Program-made: the position numbers and the translations under genes | The notes under the pieces: generated by a model | Databases searched by the model: none | What the model was told of the DNA's origin: nothing | The model's input: the letters and a program-made list of their open reading frames with translations, nothing else | Origin: M3007 sp039804245 | Lineage (GTDB): Bacteria > Bacteroidota > Bacteroidia > Chitinophagales > Saprospiraceae | NCBI GenBank assembly: GCA_039804245.1 | Contig: JBDLWO010000294.1 | Coordinates: 1 to 21,423, forward strand | Reading direction: 5' to 3' | DNA length: 21,423 nucleotides | In this document: positions 7,311-14,994 of the stretch, piece by piece | Layout of the letters: each line of letters begins with the position of its first letter | Numbering within the stretch: the first letter of the stretch is position 1

Positions 7311-8186
7311 TTACAGGTTGGTCATCAGGCTGAAGCGATCATTCAGGCTGGCGATATCATCCGGATTTTGGCAGAAACCAAGCATAAAGCCACCGCCACC
7401 GGCGCCACATATTTTCATGGAATATTTTCCGGAATCGAGACCATATTCCCATACATCCCGCATATTGGCGGGCACCATAGGAGTAAAATACTGCAACTGA
7501 AGCCTTGAGACCATATTCAAATGATCAAAAAACGACTGATATTCGGCAGCAAGCCATGTATGAACAGTTTGTTCGTGAGCCAGTATGTAATCGGCGAGAA
7601 CAGGCTCCAGCAAACCGCCGGGCCGGCTTTGCTCCAGAAACCAGTTAACCAGCGGACCCGTCTGGCGGGGCAGGCCGGTGTCGAGCAGGAACATATAAGG
7701 CTTATCGTTCCGGATGGTCTGATTCGCGACAAACACATCCGTTTTGTTGCGAATCAGAAGCGGCCTGTCGAGGTAACTGGTGAGTGGGTCAATACCGGAA
7801 CTGGAGCCGTGAAAAAAGCTTTCCATACCGGAAAAAACAGATTTGAGTGCGGACAGATCGTCTGTTTTGATACTGCAGTAGCGATCGTAAACAGCGGCAC
7901 AGAGCGCACCGGAGGAGCCCAGTCCGTAGCCCACCGGAATATTCGACTTCAGCGACAGTCCGCCTTCCAGTTCTGTGGCAAAACGGTCGGCATCGAGATT
8001 TTCTATGCTGGTCAGCTGGGTACTATTGGCAAACAGGCGCAGTTTGGCCATTATATCTGCAGGCGGAAGTGTGCCTTCCGATTGCCAGTAACCGGAGAAC
8101 CTGTGCAGGGGGACTGCCAGAGCCGAAGCTCCCAGCAGTAAAATATGTTCACCGAAGAGCAATAATTTGGACGGATATGTTCGCAT
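7311..8186 (-). CDS. GHMP-family kinase, mevalonate-kinase-like
   Basis: 291 residues from ATG at 8186. GHMP motifs are present: N-terminal SKLLLFGEHILLLG, the phosphate-binding PVGYGLGSSGALCAA (84-98), FHGSSSGIDP (126-134) and C-terminal ICGAGGGGFML (259-269). FGEH plus HGSSSGIDP is the mevalonate-kinase pattern, and Bacteroidota with a mevalonate route carry a short protein like this, so a role in isoprenoid precursor synthesis is likely. No other mevalonate-pathway gene is in the window. The frame stays open upstream to 8303, but those 39 residues do not look like the family and lie across the probable promoter, so the MRTYPSKLLLFGE start is preferred. The gene is followed 8 nt later by the ABC permease. 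Confidence 0.88.
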   Translation of the reverse strand: MRTYPSKLLLFGEHILLLGASALAVPLHRFSGYWQSEGTLPPADIMAKLRLFANSTQLTSIENLDADRFATELEGGLSLKSNIPVGYGLGSSGALCAAVYDRYCSIKTDDLSALKSVFSGMESFFHGSSSGIDPLTSYLDRPLLIRNKTDVFVANQTIRNDKPYMFLLDTGLPRQTGPLVNWFLEQSRPGGLLEPVLADYILAHEQTVHTWLAAEYQSFFDHLNMVSRLQLQYFTPMVPANMRDVWEYGLDSGKYSMKICGAGGGGFMLGFCQNPDDIASLNDRFSLMTNL

Positions 8187-8190
8187 ACTG

Positions 8191-8198
8191 CAAAAGTG
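8191..8198 (-). promoter_or_regulatory. -7-like box just before the GHMP kinase gene
   Basis: The minus strand reads CACTTTTG followed by C, one mismatch from TAnnTTTG. Only four bases lie between it and the ATG at 8186. If used, the transcript would be leaderless. No clear -33 TTTG is seen. Confidence 0.35.
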
Positions 8199-8251
8199 CG
8201 AAAAAATTAACCTCTTGTCGGTATTATGAAAACTGAAGTACCAACTTTCGT

Positions 8252-8259
8252 TACCTTCG
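8252..8259 (+). promoter_or_regulatory. -7-like box for gcvP
   Basis: TACCTTCG followed by C matches TAnnTTTG with one mismatch, 64 nt upstream of the gcvP start codon. No good -33 element is visible. The short leader contains a small hairpin (AGCAA / TTGCT) but nothing resembling a glycine riboswitch. Confidence 0.35.
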
Positions 8260-8323
8260 CAGCAAAATTCTTGCTGATATTCAGCATTCACCACACTTTT
8301 CATTCAGTTAAACACACAAATAT

Positions 8324-11173
8324 ATGCACCCTGACCGCTTTGAACGCAGGCATATCGGACCCAGTCCAGGTGAAACCAAGGAAATGCTCAACTTTCTGGG
8401 CGTAAACAGCCTGGATGAATTGATTGAGCAAACTGTGCCAGATTCCATACGGCTGAAAAAGCCGATGAGTTTCAACGGCTTCGATGGAGCACTTGGTGAA
8501 TTCGAATATCTGGGGCACCTGAGAGAAATTGCTGCAAAAAACCGTGTGATGCGCAATTTCATAGGCATGGGATACTTCGGCACCATCACACCCTCGGTGA
8601 TTGCACGGAATGTATTCCACAATCCGGGTTGGTACACACAGTACACTCCCTATCAGGCAGAAATAGCCCAGGGGCGACTGGAGAGCCTGCTCAATTACCA
8701 GACCATGGTTACCGACCTCACTGGTCTGCCCATTTCAAATGCCAGTCTGCTGGATGAGGGCACTGCCGCTTCAGAAGCTATGAATATGTTCTATCAGGAG
8801 AAGAACAAGCGTGCAAAAGCGGGGGAGGAAGCCAATGAATTCTTCGTGTCAGACAAGGTTTTTCCGCAGACACTGGATATACTGAGAACCAGAGCAGTTC
8901 CGCACGGGATCAAGCTGGTGGTTGGCGACTGGAAGACAGTTCAGCTGACCGACAAGACCTTTGGCGTATTACTTCAATATCCTGACTCTGAGGGCTGTGT
9001 AAGCGATTATCGCCCGTTTGTGGAAAAAGCCAAAGCCAATGGTATTTTTGTTTGTGTGGCGGCCGACATCCTGTCACTGGCTCTTCTCACCCCTCCGGGT
9101 GAATGGGGAGCTGATGTAGCGGTTGGAAATACACAGCGTTTTGGTGTGCCGATGGGGTATGGTGGTCCGCATGCTGCCTATTTTGCCTGTTCCGAAGATT
9201 TCAAAAGGCAGATACCCGGACGAATTATCGGTGTTTCGGTGGACAGACACGGGCATCGGGCGCTGCGCATGGCGCTACAGACACGCGAGCAGCATATCCG
9301 CAGGGAGAAAGCTACCTCCAATATCTGCACAGCTCAGGCACTCCTGGCCAATATGGCTGCCATGTATGCTGTTTATCACGGACCCGACGGTATCCGCGGC
9401 ATAGCTGCGCATGTACACGAACACGCGTGCGCGATGGCACAGATATTGTCTGCCGGCGGACACAATGTGGCTCACGCACAGTTTTTTGATACTGTCCGCG
9501 TGGAAGCCAATAGTCAGAAAATCAGCGAGATACGTTCAAAGGCCGAGGTGGCCGGGTATAACTTCTACTACGACAATACCGGCATACAGATATCTTTTGA
9601 CGAGACAGCTACAGAGCGTGATCTCTCCGCCATTGGAAGTATTTTTGGTGTTCAGGCCGCTACAGGCAAGCCGGAAACCCGGATTCCAGCCAAACTGAGC
9701 AGGGAGAGTGCTTACCTGACCCACCAGGTATTCAACATTTATCATACGGAAAGTGACATGATGCGCTATATCAAGCGCCTGGAGAACAAGGATCTGTCGC
9801 TCATGCACTCCATGATTACCCTGGGATCGTGCACGATGAAACTGAATGCTGCCACCGAGATGATGCCTGTAAGCTGGGATGAATGGGCCAATATGCACCC
9901 GTTTATGCCAACTGAATATGCCCGCGGGTATGCTCAGATTATTTCGGAACTGGAGAAATATCTGTGCGATGTCACCGGATTCGACGCCTGCTCTCTCCAG
10001 CCCAATTCAGGCGCACAGGGTGAATATGCAGGACTTATGGTTATACGCGCCTATCACCAGGCAACCGGTGGTGCGCACAGGAACGTATCGCTGATTCCAT
10101 CTTCAGCGCACGGTACCAATCCGGCTTCAGCTGTAATGGCTGGCATGGAAGTAGTAGTGGTGGCCTGCGATGAGCGTGGTAATATTGACGTTGACGACCT
10201 CAGAGCGAAAGCAGAGCAGTATTCCGATCGTCTGTCGTGCCTGATGGTGACCTATCCGAGTACGCACGGTGTTTTCGAGACATCCATCAAGGAAATCTGT
10301 GATATCATTCACCAGCATGGCGGCAAAGTTTATATGGACGGCGCCAACATGAACGCACAGGTTGGTCTGACCAGTCCGGCTGCCATTGGCGCTGATGTAT
10401 GCCACCTGAATCTGCACAAGACATTTGCGATCCCGCATGGTGGCGGTGGACCGGGTATGGGCCCGATTTGCTGCAATAACAGTCTGGCTCCCTATCTCCC
10501 CAACCACATATTTGCCCAAATGGGCGGTGAACAGGGCACTACTGCTGTGAGTGCCGCGCCATGGGGCAGTGCCAGTATCCTGCTCATTTCCTATGCCTAC
10601 ATCAAAATGCTGGGTGCGGAAGGTGTTACCAATGCCACAAAATACGCTATCCTGAATGCCAACTACATGAAGGCGCGTCTGGAGGGGGCTTATCAGATAC
10701 TTTATACGGGAGAAAACGGCCGTTGCGCTCACGAAATGATCGTGGACATGCGTCCGTTCAAGTCGCTCGCGGGCGCCGAGGATATTGCCAAGAGGCTGAT
10801 GGACTACGGGTTTCACGCCCCTACCCTCTCCTTCCCGGTTGCGGGTACCATCATGATTGAACCAACAGAGAGCGAAAGCAAAGCGGAGCTCGACCGTTTC
10901 TGTGATGCCCTGCTTTCGATCAGAAAAGAGCTGGATGAAATTGCCAGCGGAGACTACTCACACGACGACAACGTGCTCCATAACGCGCCTCACACGGTGG
11001 AAGAAACCACTGCTGACAACTGGTCGCACCCATATACGCGCGAAAAGGCAGCATTCCCGCTTCCCTATCTGCGGCAGGGCTGGAAATTCTGGGCAACAGT
11101 GGGCCGGATAGACCAGGCCTTTGGCGACCGGAATCTGGTTTGCACTTGTCCGCCAATGGAAGAGTATGTATAG
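8324..11173 (+). CDS. gcvP: Glycine dehydrogenase (decarboxylating), P protein of the glycine cleavage system
   Basis: 949 residues, the expected length of the single-chain P protein (many bacteria split it into two subunits). It decarboxylates glycine with pyridoxal phosphate and passes the aminomethyl group to lipoyl-H protein in the cytoplasm. The N-terminal RHIGPSPGETKEML and MGYFGTITPSVIARNV are classic. The C-terminal half has LGSCTMKLN, SLQPNSGAQGEYAG, SAHGTNPASA and the PLP-binding lysine K699 in NLHKTFAIPHGGGGPGMGP. The two halves (about 1-440 and 450-949) reflect the ancient duplication in this family. gcvT and gcvH are not in the window. The gene is divergent from the kinase and followed by an unusual 205-nt spacer before truB. 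Confidence 0.98.
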   Translation: MHPDRFERRHIGPSPGETKEMLNFLGVNSLDELIEQTVPDSIRLKKPMSFNGFDGALGEFEYLGHLREIAAKNRVMRNFIGMGYFGTITPSVIARNVFHNPGWYTQYTPYQAEIAQGRLESLLNYQTMVTDLTGLPISNASLLDEGTAASEAMNMFYQEKNKRAKAGEEANEFFVSDKVFPQTLDILRTRAVPHGIKLVVGDWKTVQLTDKTFGVLLQYPDSEGCVSDYRPFVEKAKANGIFVCVAADILSLALLTPPGEWGADVAVGNTQRFGVPMGYGGPHAAYFACSEDFKRQIPGRIIGVSVDRHGHRALRMALQTREQHIRREKATSNICTAQALLANMAAMYAVYHGPDGIRGIAAHVHEHACAMAQILSAGGHNVAHAQFFDTVRVEANSQKISEIRSKAEVAGYNFYYDNTGIQISFDETATERDLSAIGSIFGVQAATGKPETRIPAKLSRESAYLTHQVFNIYHTESDMMRYIKRLENKDLSLMHSMITLGSCTMKLNAATEMMPVSWDEWANMHPFMPTEYARGYAQIISELEKYLCDVTGFDACSLQPNSGAQGEYAGLMVIRAYHQATGGAHRNVSLIPSSAHGTNPASAVMAGMEVVVVACDERGNIDVDDLRAKAEQYSDRLSCLMVTYPSTHGVFETSIKEICDIIHQHGGKVYMDGANMNAQVGLTSPAAIGADVCHLNLHKTFAIPHGGGGPGMGPICCNNSLAPYLPNHIFAQMGGEQGTTAVSAAPWGSASILLISYAYIKMLGAEGVTNATKYAILNANYMKARLEGAYQILYTGENGRCAHEMIVDMRPFKSLAGAEDIAKRLMDYGFHAPTLSFPVAGTIMIEPTESESKAELDRFCDALLSIRKELDEIASGDYSHDDNVLHNAPHTVEETTADNWSHPYTREKAAFPLPYLRQGWKFWATVGRIDQAFGDRNLVCTCPPMEEYV

Positions 11174-11175
11174 TA

Positions 11176-11370
11176 GGGTATTGGGTATGGGGTATGGGGT
11201 ATGGGGGTACTTTCCTGCACACACCCGGGTAGCCAGTCACAATAACCAATATTCCGATATTCAGTATTCGACATTCAGTGTTTGACAATCAGTACAGGTG
11301 TTCGGTGTTCCGGTAATATGGAACATCGAACACCCAAAAATCCCCCAACCACACCCTATCCCCAATACCC
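11176..11370. repeat. Repeat-rich, self-complementary spacer between gcvP and truB
   Basis: The left side has four tandem 7-mers GGGTAT[T/G] (11176-11203) running into GGGG. The right side (11342-11370) is C-rich and roughly complementary. GGGTATTGGG at 11176-11185 pairs perfectly with CCCAATACCC at 11361-11370, so the two ends of a 195-nt segment can close on each other. Inside are an 8-bp palindrome ACCCGGGT (11222-11229), two tandem 14-mers ATTCAGT[A/G]TT[C/T]GAC (11259-11286) with a third degraded copy, and a strong hairpin (11297-11334). It starts 2 nt after the gcvP stop and ends 8 nt before the truB start codon. No coding function is seen. Its base pattern differs sharply from the flanking genes. 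Confidence 0.7.
11297..11334. repeat. 15-bp hairpin upstream of truB
   Basis: GGTGTTCGGTGTTCC (11297-11311) pairs with GGAACATCGAACACC (11320-11334) along all 15 positions with one G-U wobble, around an 8-nt loop. Five A residues follow on the plus strand, so it is not a standard terminator for gcvP. It lies 45 nt upstream of the truB start. Confidence 0.75.
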
Positions 11371-11378
11371 ATCAAAAA

Positions 11379-12182
11379 ATGCTTCTCTCTCCCGTTCTGC
11401 CGTTCCCTGATCCCTTTCCCGCCGGCGCTGTTATCTTGATAGACAAGCCATTGGGCTGGACGTCGTTTGACGTTGTTAACAAGGTGCGCTATTTGCTGGC
11501 CAACAGACTGGGGATCAAATATATGAAGTTGAAAGTGGGTCATGCGGGCACACTGGATCCGCTGGCTACGGGGTTACTTGTGCTCTGTGTGGGCGATCAG
11601 ACCAAACAGATAGAGCGCCTGCAGGGAATGGAGAAAGCCTATACGGGCACCATTACCTTCGGGGCCAAAACGGCGTCATTTGATCTGGAAAAACCTGTGA
11701 GTGAAATATTTCCGACAAATCACCTGACCGATGGGTTGGTACAGCGGGCGCTGGAACAGTTTACCGGACAGATTATGCAGGCCCCTCCGGTGTTTTCGGC
11801 CATTAAAATTGACGGGAAAAGAGTGTATAAAGATGCCCGTACCGGAGCAGAGGTGGACATGCCCGAGCGGCCGGTATTTGTAAAATCCTTCAGTATGGGA
11901 AGTTTACGACCTGTGACGAGAGAGGATTATGAACGGGAAACTAGTATAATCAGTAAAAAAGGAGCCTCCATTTATCTGTATCCCGATTATCAGGAAGGGC
12001 TTCAGGCAGACTTTGAAGTAGTTTGCGGCAAGGGGGTGTATATACGTTCGCTGGCCAATGATCTGGGCATGGCATTAGATACAGGGGCCTATCTGAGTTC
12101 ACTGTGCAGAACAAGCGCCTCGGGTTACGACCTGACAAAGGCATGGGATATCGTACGGCTGGCAGAATGGGTAAACGGCTGA
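11379..12182 (+). CDS. truB: tRNA pseudouridine(55) synthase
   Basis: 267 residues from ATG at 11379. TruB isomerises U55 in the T loop of tRNAs. The catalytic aspartate is D60 in GHAGTLDPLATGLL. ILIDKPLGWTSFDVVNKVR near the start, YTGTITFGAKTASFD, QAPPVFSAIKIDGKRVYKDAR and GVYIRSLANDLG are family landmarks. About 25 extra residues (near 165-200, KSFSMGSLRPVTREDYERET onward) sit before the FEVVCGKG strand; I expect a shorter loop in relatives. The frame is open further upstream (GTG at 11298), but that start would lie inside the hairpin and translate the low-complexity spacer, so it is rejected. It may be co-transcribed with gcvP, since I see no separate promoter. Confidence 0.95.
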   Translation: MLLSPVLPFPDPFPAGAVILIDKPLGWTSFDVVNKVRYLLANRLGIKYMKLKVGHAGTLDPLATGLLVLCVGDQTKQIERLQGMEKAYTGTITFGAKTASFDLEKPVSEIFPTNHLTDGLVQRALEQFTGQIMQAPPVFSAIKIDGKRVYKDARTGAEVDMPERPVFVKSFSMGSLRPVTREDYERETSIISKKGASIYLYPDYQEGLQADFEVVCGKGVYIRSLANDLGMALDTGAYLSSLCRTSASGYDLTKAWDIVRLAEWVNG

Positions 12183-12355
12183 TTTGACGAGGAAGCGGCG
12201 GCTTTTTGCAGGAAAACGGTTTAGTTAATTTTTTGGCAAAATATTTGAAATCATTTGTTTATTTGAAAATTCTTTTTTTCTTTGCACTCAGGTTTTTCGC
12301 ATTGAAAAGTTTTTTCATGTGATTTTTCATCTTTCATCCCATTTTCCCTTGTATT
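12183..12355. other. AT-rich intergenic region with promoter of the barrel gene
   Basis: No gene is seen. The region is clearly richer in A and T than its flanks, with runs of T and repeated ATTTG words. It contains the promoter at 12254-12284 and a leader of about 65 nt. No strong terminator for truB is visible; AAGC-GGCG-GCTT followed by T is only a 4-bp stem. Confidence 0.6.
12254..12284 (+). promoter_or_regulatory. Promoter of the outer-membrane-like gene
   Basis: TTTG (12254-12257) is separated by exactly 19 nt from TTTCTTTG (12277-12284), which differs from TAnnTTTG at one position. This is among the best-spaced -33/-7 pairs in the window and gives a leader of about 65 nt. Confidence 0.65.
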
Positions 12356-13141
12356 ATGAAACATTTTCTACTCGCCATTGGAGTATTGCTCTTCAGTTTT
12401 CCTCAAACAACAACCGCACAGTTAAAATATCTGAATTTTAATGTGAGTATGAATGGAGGTTACTCGACATTGGCACATAAAACGGATTTTCAGACTACCC
12501 CTTTATACAGTTTATATCAATTTGTAGCTATTTCACACGGGGGTACTGATGATTATACCTGGGGACAATTTCAGAATACGTATGAGGTAGGTGAGGCTTT
12601 TGGCCAGCCCAGACTGGGATTCAAGGGGCAATTGACCTACCGCGACTGGCCAATCATCGTGGAGGGTGAGGCTATTTCATCCTCATCTGCATACACAAAA
12701 GCCGCCTATGCAGTTACTGCCGGCCTGGGGAGATACTTTTATTTTGCAGACAGTTCTGTTTATTTCAGTTTCCTTGGTGGTTACAAGTATATGATTCAGG
12801 ACTTCGGATTTGGAGCACAGACACTTTCAAACAGCATAGGGGATGAAGAGGCACGAAATCTGGCTGCCCAGTTTTTTGGGCCCGAGAAGGCAGTTGGCAG
12901 GCCCAGCGGTGACTTGTTTGCAGTGCACGTTTCTTTTGCCAAGACGCTGGACTGGTACTATCGCTGGAGTATTGGTATAGAAGGTTACTATGAAGTTGAT
13001 CTCACAGACAAATTGGTCAGAAGTACCCGAATGACCAATTACGGGGCCAATATATTCCTCCGATACAGGATATTCGGTCAGAATTTTGAGCCCTCGCGTT
13101 ATTATCCGAATCCGGGTGGCGGGCGCAGGAACCGGTATTAA
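12356..13141 (+). CDS. Predicted exported outer-membrane beta-barrel protein, family not recognised
   Basis: 261 residues. Residues 1-21 are a signal peptide with cleavage after TTTA. The rest alternates polar and aromatic/hydrophobic residues, with many segments ending in Y, F or W (for example QPRLGFKGQLTYRDWPIIVEG, YAVTAGLGRYFYFA, YYRWSIGIEGYYEV, ANIFLRYRIFG). This suits an amphipathic barrel of perhaps 8-10 strands. No catalytic motif is visible. The tail after the last strand is short, basic and proline/glycine-rich and does not resemble a T9SS signal. Its stop codon interlocks with that of the convergent PPK2 gene. The function is unknown. Confidence 0.75.
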   Translation: MKHFLLAIGVLLFSFPQTTTAQLKYLNFNVSMNGGYSTLAHKTDFQTTPLYSLYQFVAISHGGTDDYTWGQFQNTYEVGEAFGQPRLGFKGQLTYRDWPIIVEGEAISSSSAYTKAAYAVTAGLGRYFYFADSSVYFSFLGGYKYMIQDFGFGAQTLSNSIGDEEARNLAAQFFGPEKAVGRPSGDLFAVHVSFAKTLDWYYRWSIGIEGYYEVDLTDKLVRSTRMTNYGANIFLRYRIFGQNFEPSRYYPNPGGGRRNRY

Positions 13142-13884
13142 GCCTCTTTTTCAGGCTCCGGGAGCCTCATATCAAGTTTTTCGAGTGCATCCACCAGGGT
13201 TTTTGCGATAAAATAGTCGCGGAACCAGCGGTTGTCCACCGGGCAGATATGCCAGGGTATGCTGCTGTTATTGATGGCATACTCGTATGCCTCCATGTAT
13301 TGATTCCAGAGCTTGCGCTCTTCCCAGTCGCCGGCGTTGTGCTTCCAGAACTTGCTTTTATCATCGAGGCGCTGTTGCAGCTGAATACCCTGTTCTTCAT
13401 GAGAAATGTGCATATAGAACTTGAATATCAGCGTGTTATTATCGAATTGCAACAATTCTTCGAATGAATTGATGGCCGCCATACGCTTCTCTACCCTTTC
13501 TGAGGTTATCCAGCCGTGTACACGCTGGATGAGAATATCTTCGTAATGGCTTCGGTTGAATATGGCAGTCATCCCTTTCTGGGGAGCCCAGCGATGTACC
13601 CTCCATAAAAAGTCGTGGGCAAATTCCTCTTCAGTGGGTTTTTTAAAGCTCACCAGATCAAGGCCGGCAATACTGCACTCGGAGAAAACATTACGGACAG
13701 CGCCGTCCTTGCCACTTCCGTCCATACCCTGAAGAACTACCAGCATAGAGTATTTCCCTTCTGCGTACATGATATTCTGCAGTTCGCCCAGTCGTTTCAC
13801 GAGGCGTTCGGTTTCAGCCTTGTAACCTTTTTTGGAGGCGCCCTCTGGCGCTGCAGTCGGGATATCCGAGAGTTTTACTTTCAT
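13138..13884 (-). CDS. PPK2-family polyphosphate kinase (polyphosphate:nucleotide phosphotransferase)
   Basis: 248 residues, a one-domain PPK2. The Walker A motif GMDGSGKDG is at 53-61, the Walker B-like FNRSHYED at 109-116, and a basic lid with RLDDKSKFWKHNAGDWEER around 172-190. These enzymes transfer phosphate from polyphosphate to NDP or NMP, or the reverse. The class (I, II or III) and nucleotide preference cannot be settled by eye. The start codon lies 13 nt after the stop of the DUF58 gene, so the two are probably co-transcribed. At the other end its TAA and the TAA of the barrel gene share the palindrome TTAA (13138-13141). Confidence 0.93.
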   Translation of the reverse strand: MKVKLSDIPTAAPEGASKKGYKAETERLVKRLGELQNIMYAEGKYSMLVVLQGMDGSGKDGAVRNVFSECSIAGLDLVSFKKPTEEEFAHDFLWRVHRWAPQKGMTAIFNRSHYEDILIQRVHGWITSERVEKRMAAINSFEELLQFDNNTLIFKFYMHISHEEQGIQLQQRLDDKSKFWKHNAGDWEERKLWNQYMEAYEYAINNSSIPWHICPVDNRWFRDYFIAKTLVDALEKLDMRLPEPEKEA

Positions 13885-13897
13885 AATCTGCTGTTTT

Positions 13898-14836
13898 TCA
13901 GCCCATTTTTGTGCGTTTGGTCATCCATGTATGGAGTATAGGGATAAACCCTTCGTTGATATCAGCTTCCACAAAATCAATCTTGAACTGCAGGCACTTG
14001 AGGCGGAGTTGTTCGGTAAAACTTCTGACCTGCTGCGTGTAGAAGTCCTTGACCTGATTGGGCTGAAGTTTGACTTCTTCCCCGGTTTCCATATCCACGA
14101 ACAAATAAGGCCTGTTTTCGAACTCAAAGTCGAGTTCGTGTTTTTTGTCGGTAACGTGAAAAAAGATCACCTCATGTTTGGCATACCGCAGGTGTTGCAA
14201 GGCAGAGAATACCTCATCGGCATGTTCGGGCGACTCCATGACATCTGAAAAGACCACCACCAGCGACCGTCTGTGAATAGACTCGGCAATCTGGTGCAGA
14301 CTTTCGGCCAGATTGGTACGACGGTTCAGCTGTGGATTTTCGATCAGTTCGGTGAGTTTGGAGAGCAACAGGCGGTAGTGAACAGTACTTGACCTGGCAG
14401 CAGATTTGAACCTGATATCCTCGTCGAAAAGAGTGAGTCCGAAGGCATCGCGCTGTTTTCGGAGAATATTCATCAGTACGGCAGCAGCCTGTGCCGAAAA
14501 GCAGAGTTTGTTGGCATATTTGTTTTTACCCGGGTCCTTTTCGTCGTACGGGTAATACATGGTGGAAGACGAGTCTATAACAATCTGGCATCTGAGGTTC
14601 GTTTCCTCTTCATATCGTTTGGTGAAAAGCTTTTCCGTACGTCCGTACACTTTCCAGTCAATATGCCGGGTAGTTTCTCCGGTGTTATAGAGTCGGTGTT
14701 CGGCGAACTCCACAGAAAAGCCGTGAAAAGGGCTCCTGTGCATACCCACGATGAAGCCTTCCACGACCTGCTGGGCCAGGAGTTCGAGATTACTGCCGAG
14801 CGAACGGATATCCTGAGTTTCGAGAATTTGAGACAT
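13898..14836 (-). CDS. DUF58 domain protein with von Willebrand factor A-like fold
   Basis: 312 residues from ATG at 14836. The DUF58 signature spans about residues 40-80 (GFSVEFAEHR, YNTGETTRHIDWKVYGRTEKLFTKRYEEE). It is followed by a vWA-like domain with a MIDAS-type DSSST (from D88) and VVVFSDVMESPE. No membrane segment is visible, so it is probably cytoplasmic. DUF58 proteins usually work with a MoxR-type AAA+ ATPase; none is visible in this window. The frame is open to 14872, but those extra 12 residues lie upstream of the family start MSQILETQDIRSLG. It is divergent from the SpoIIM fusion gene and followed closely by PPK2. Confidence 0.9.
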   Translation of the reverse strand: MSQILETQDIRSLGSNLELLAQQVVEGFIVGMHRSPFHGFSVEFAEHRLYNTGETTRHIDWKVYGRTEKLFTKRYEEETNLRCQIVIDSSSTMYYPYDEKDPGKNKYANKLCFSAQAAAVLMNILRKQRDAFGLTLFDEDIRFKSAARSSTVHYRLLLSKLTELIENPQLNRRTNLAESLHQIAESIHRRSLVVVFSDVMESPEHADEVFSALQHLRYAKHEVIFFHVTDKKHELDFEFENRPYLFVDMETGEEVKLQPNQVKDFYTQQVRSFTEQLRLKCLQFKIDFVEADINEGFIPILHTWMTKRTKMG

Positions 14837-14877
14837 AAGTTGATTTGAACAGACTGATGATACACTGAACACACCTG

Positions 14878-14885
14878 CAAAGGTA
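14878..14885 (-). promoter_or_regulatory. -7 box for the DUF58-PPK2 operon
   Basis: The minus strand reads TACCTTTG followed by C, a perfect TAnnTTTG element, 41 nt upstream of the DUF58 start codon. No TTTG is found at the 19-nt distance. It supports the start at 14836. Confidence 0.5.
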
Positions 14886-14982
14886 TATTTTCAACGTTCA
14901 CAAGGTTATTATTTGTACAATTCGTGTATAGAAATGTATCGGAGGAAACAACAATATGGCGCGCATGTTTTGAGAAAACCTG

Positions 14983-14990
14983 TATAATTG
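14983..14990 (+). promoter_or_regulatory. -7-like box immediately before the SpoIIM fusion gene
   Basis: TATAATTG followed by C matches TAnnTTTG with one mismatch. Four bases separate it from the GTG start at 14995, so the transcript may be leaderless. No -33 TTTG at a suitable distance. Confidence 0.35.
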
Positions 14991-14994
14991 CGGA

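Noticed and set aside
7521..8141. Open frame of 206 residues on the plus strand opposite the GHMP kinase
   Set aside because: It is a shadow of a real gene with intact GHMP motifs and has no start signal of its own.
8260..8323. Glycine riboswitch upstream of gcvP
   Set aside because: The leader is only about 64 nt and has just one 5-bp hairpin. The conserved glycine aptamer core is not seen.
10127..10816. Open frame of 229 residues on the minus strand inside gcvP
   Set aside because: It lies fully antisense to the conserved C-terminal half of gcvP, and its translation resembles no protein family.
11298..11378. Longer truB start (GTG at 11298)
   Set aside because: The extension would translate the low-complexity hairpin spacer into a sequence unlike TruB.
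12190..12215. Terminator after truB
   Set aside because: Only a 4-bp stem (AAGC/GCTT) can be drawn before the T run, too weak to call.
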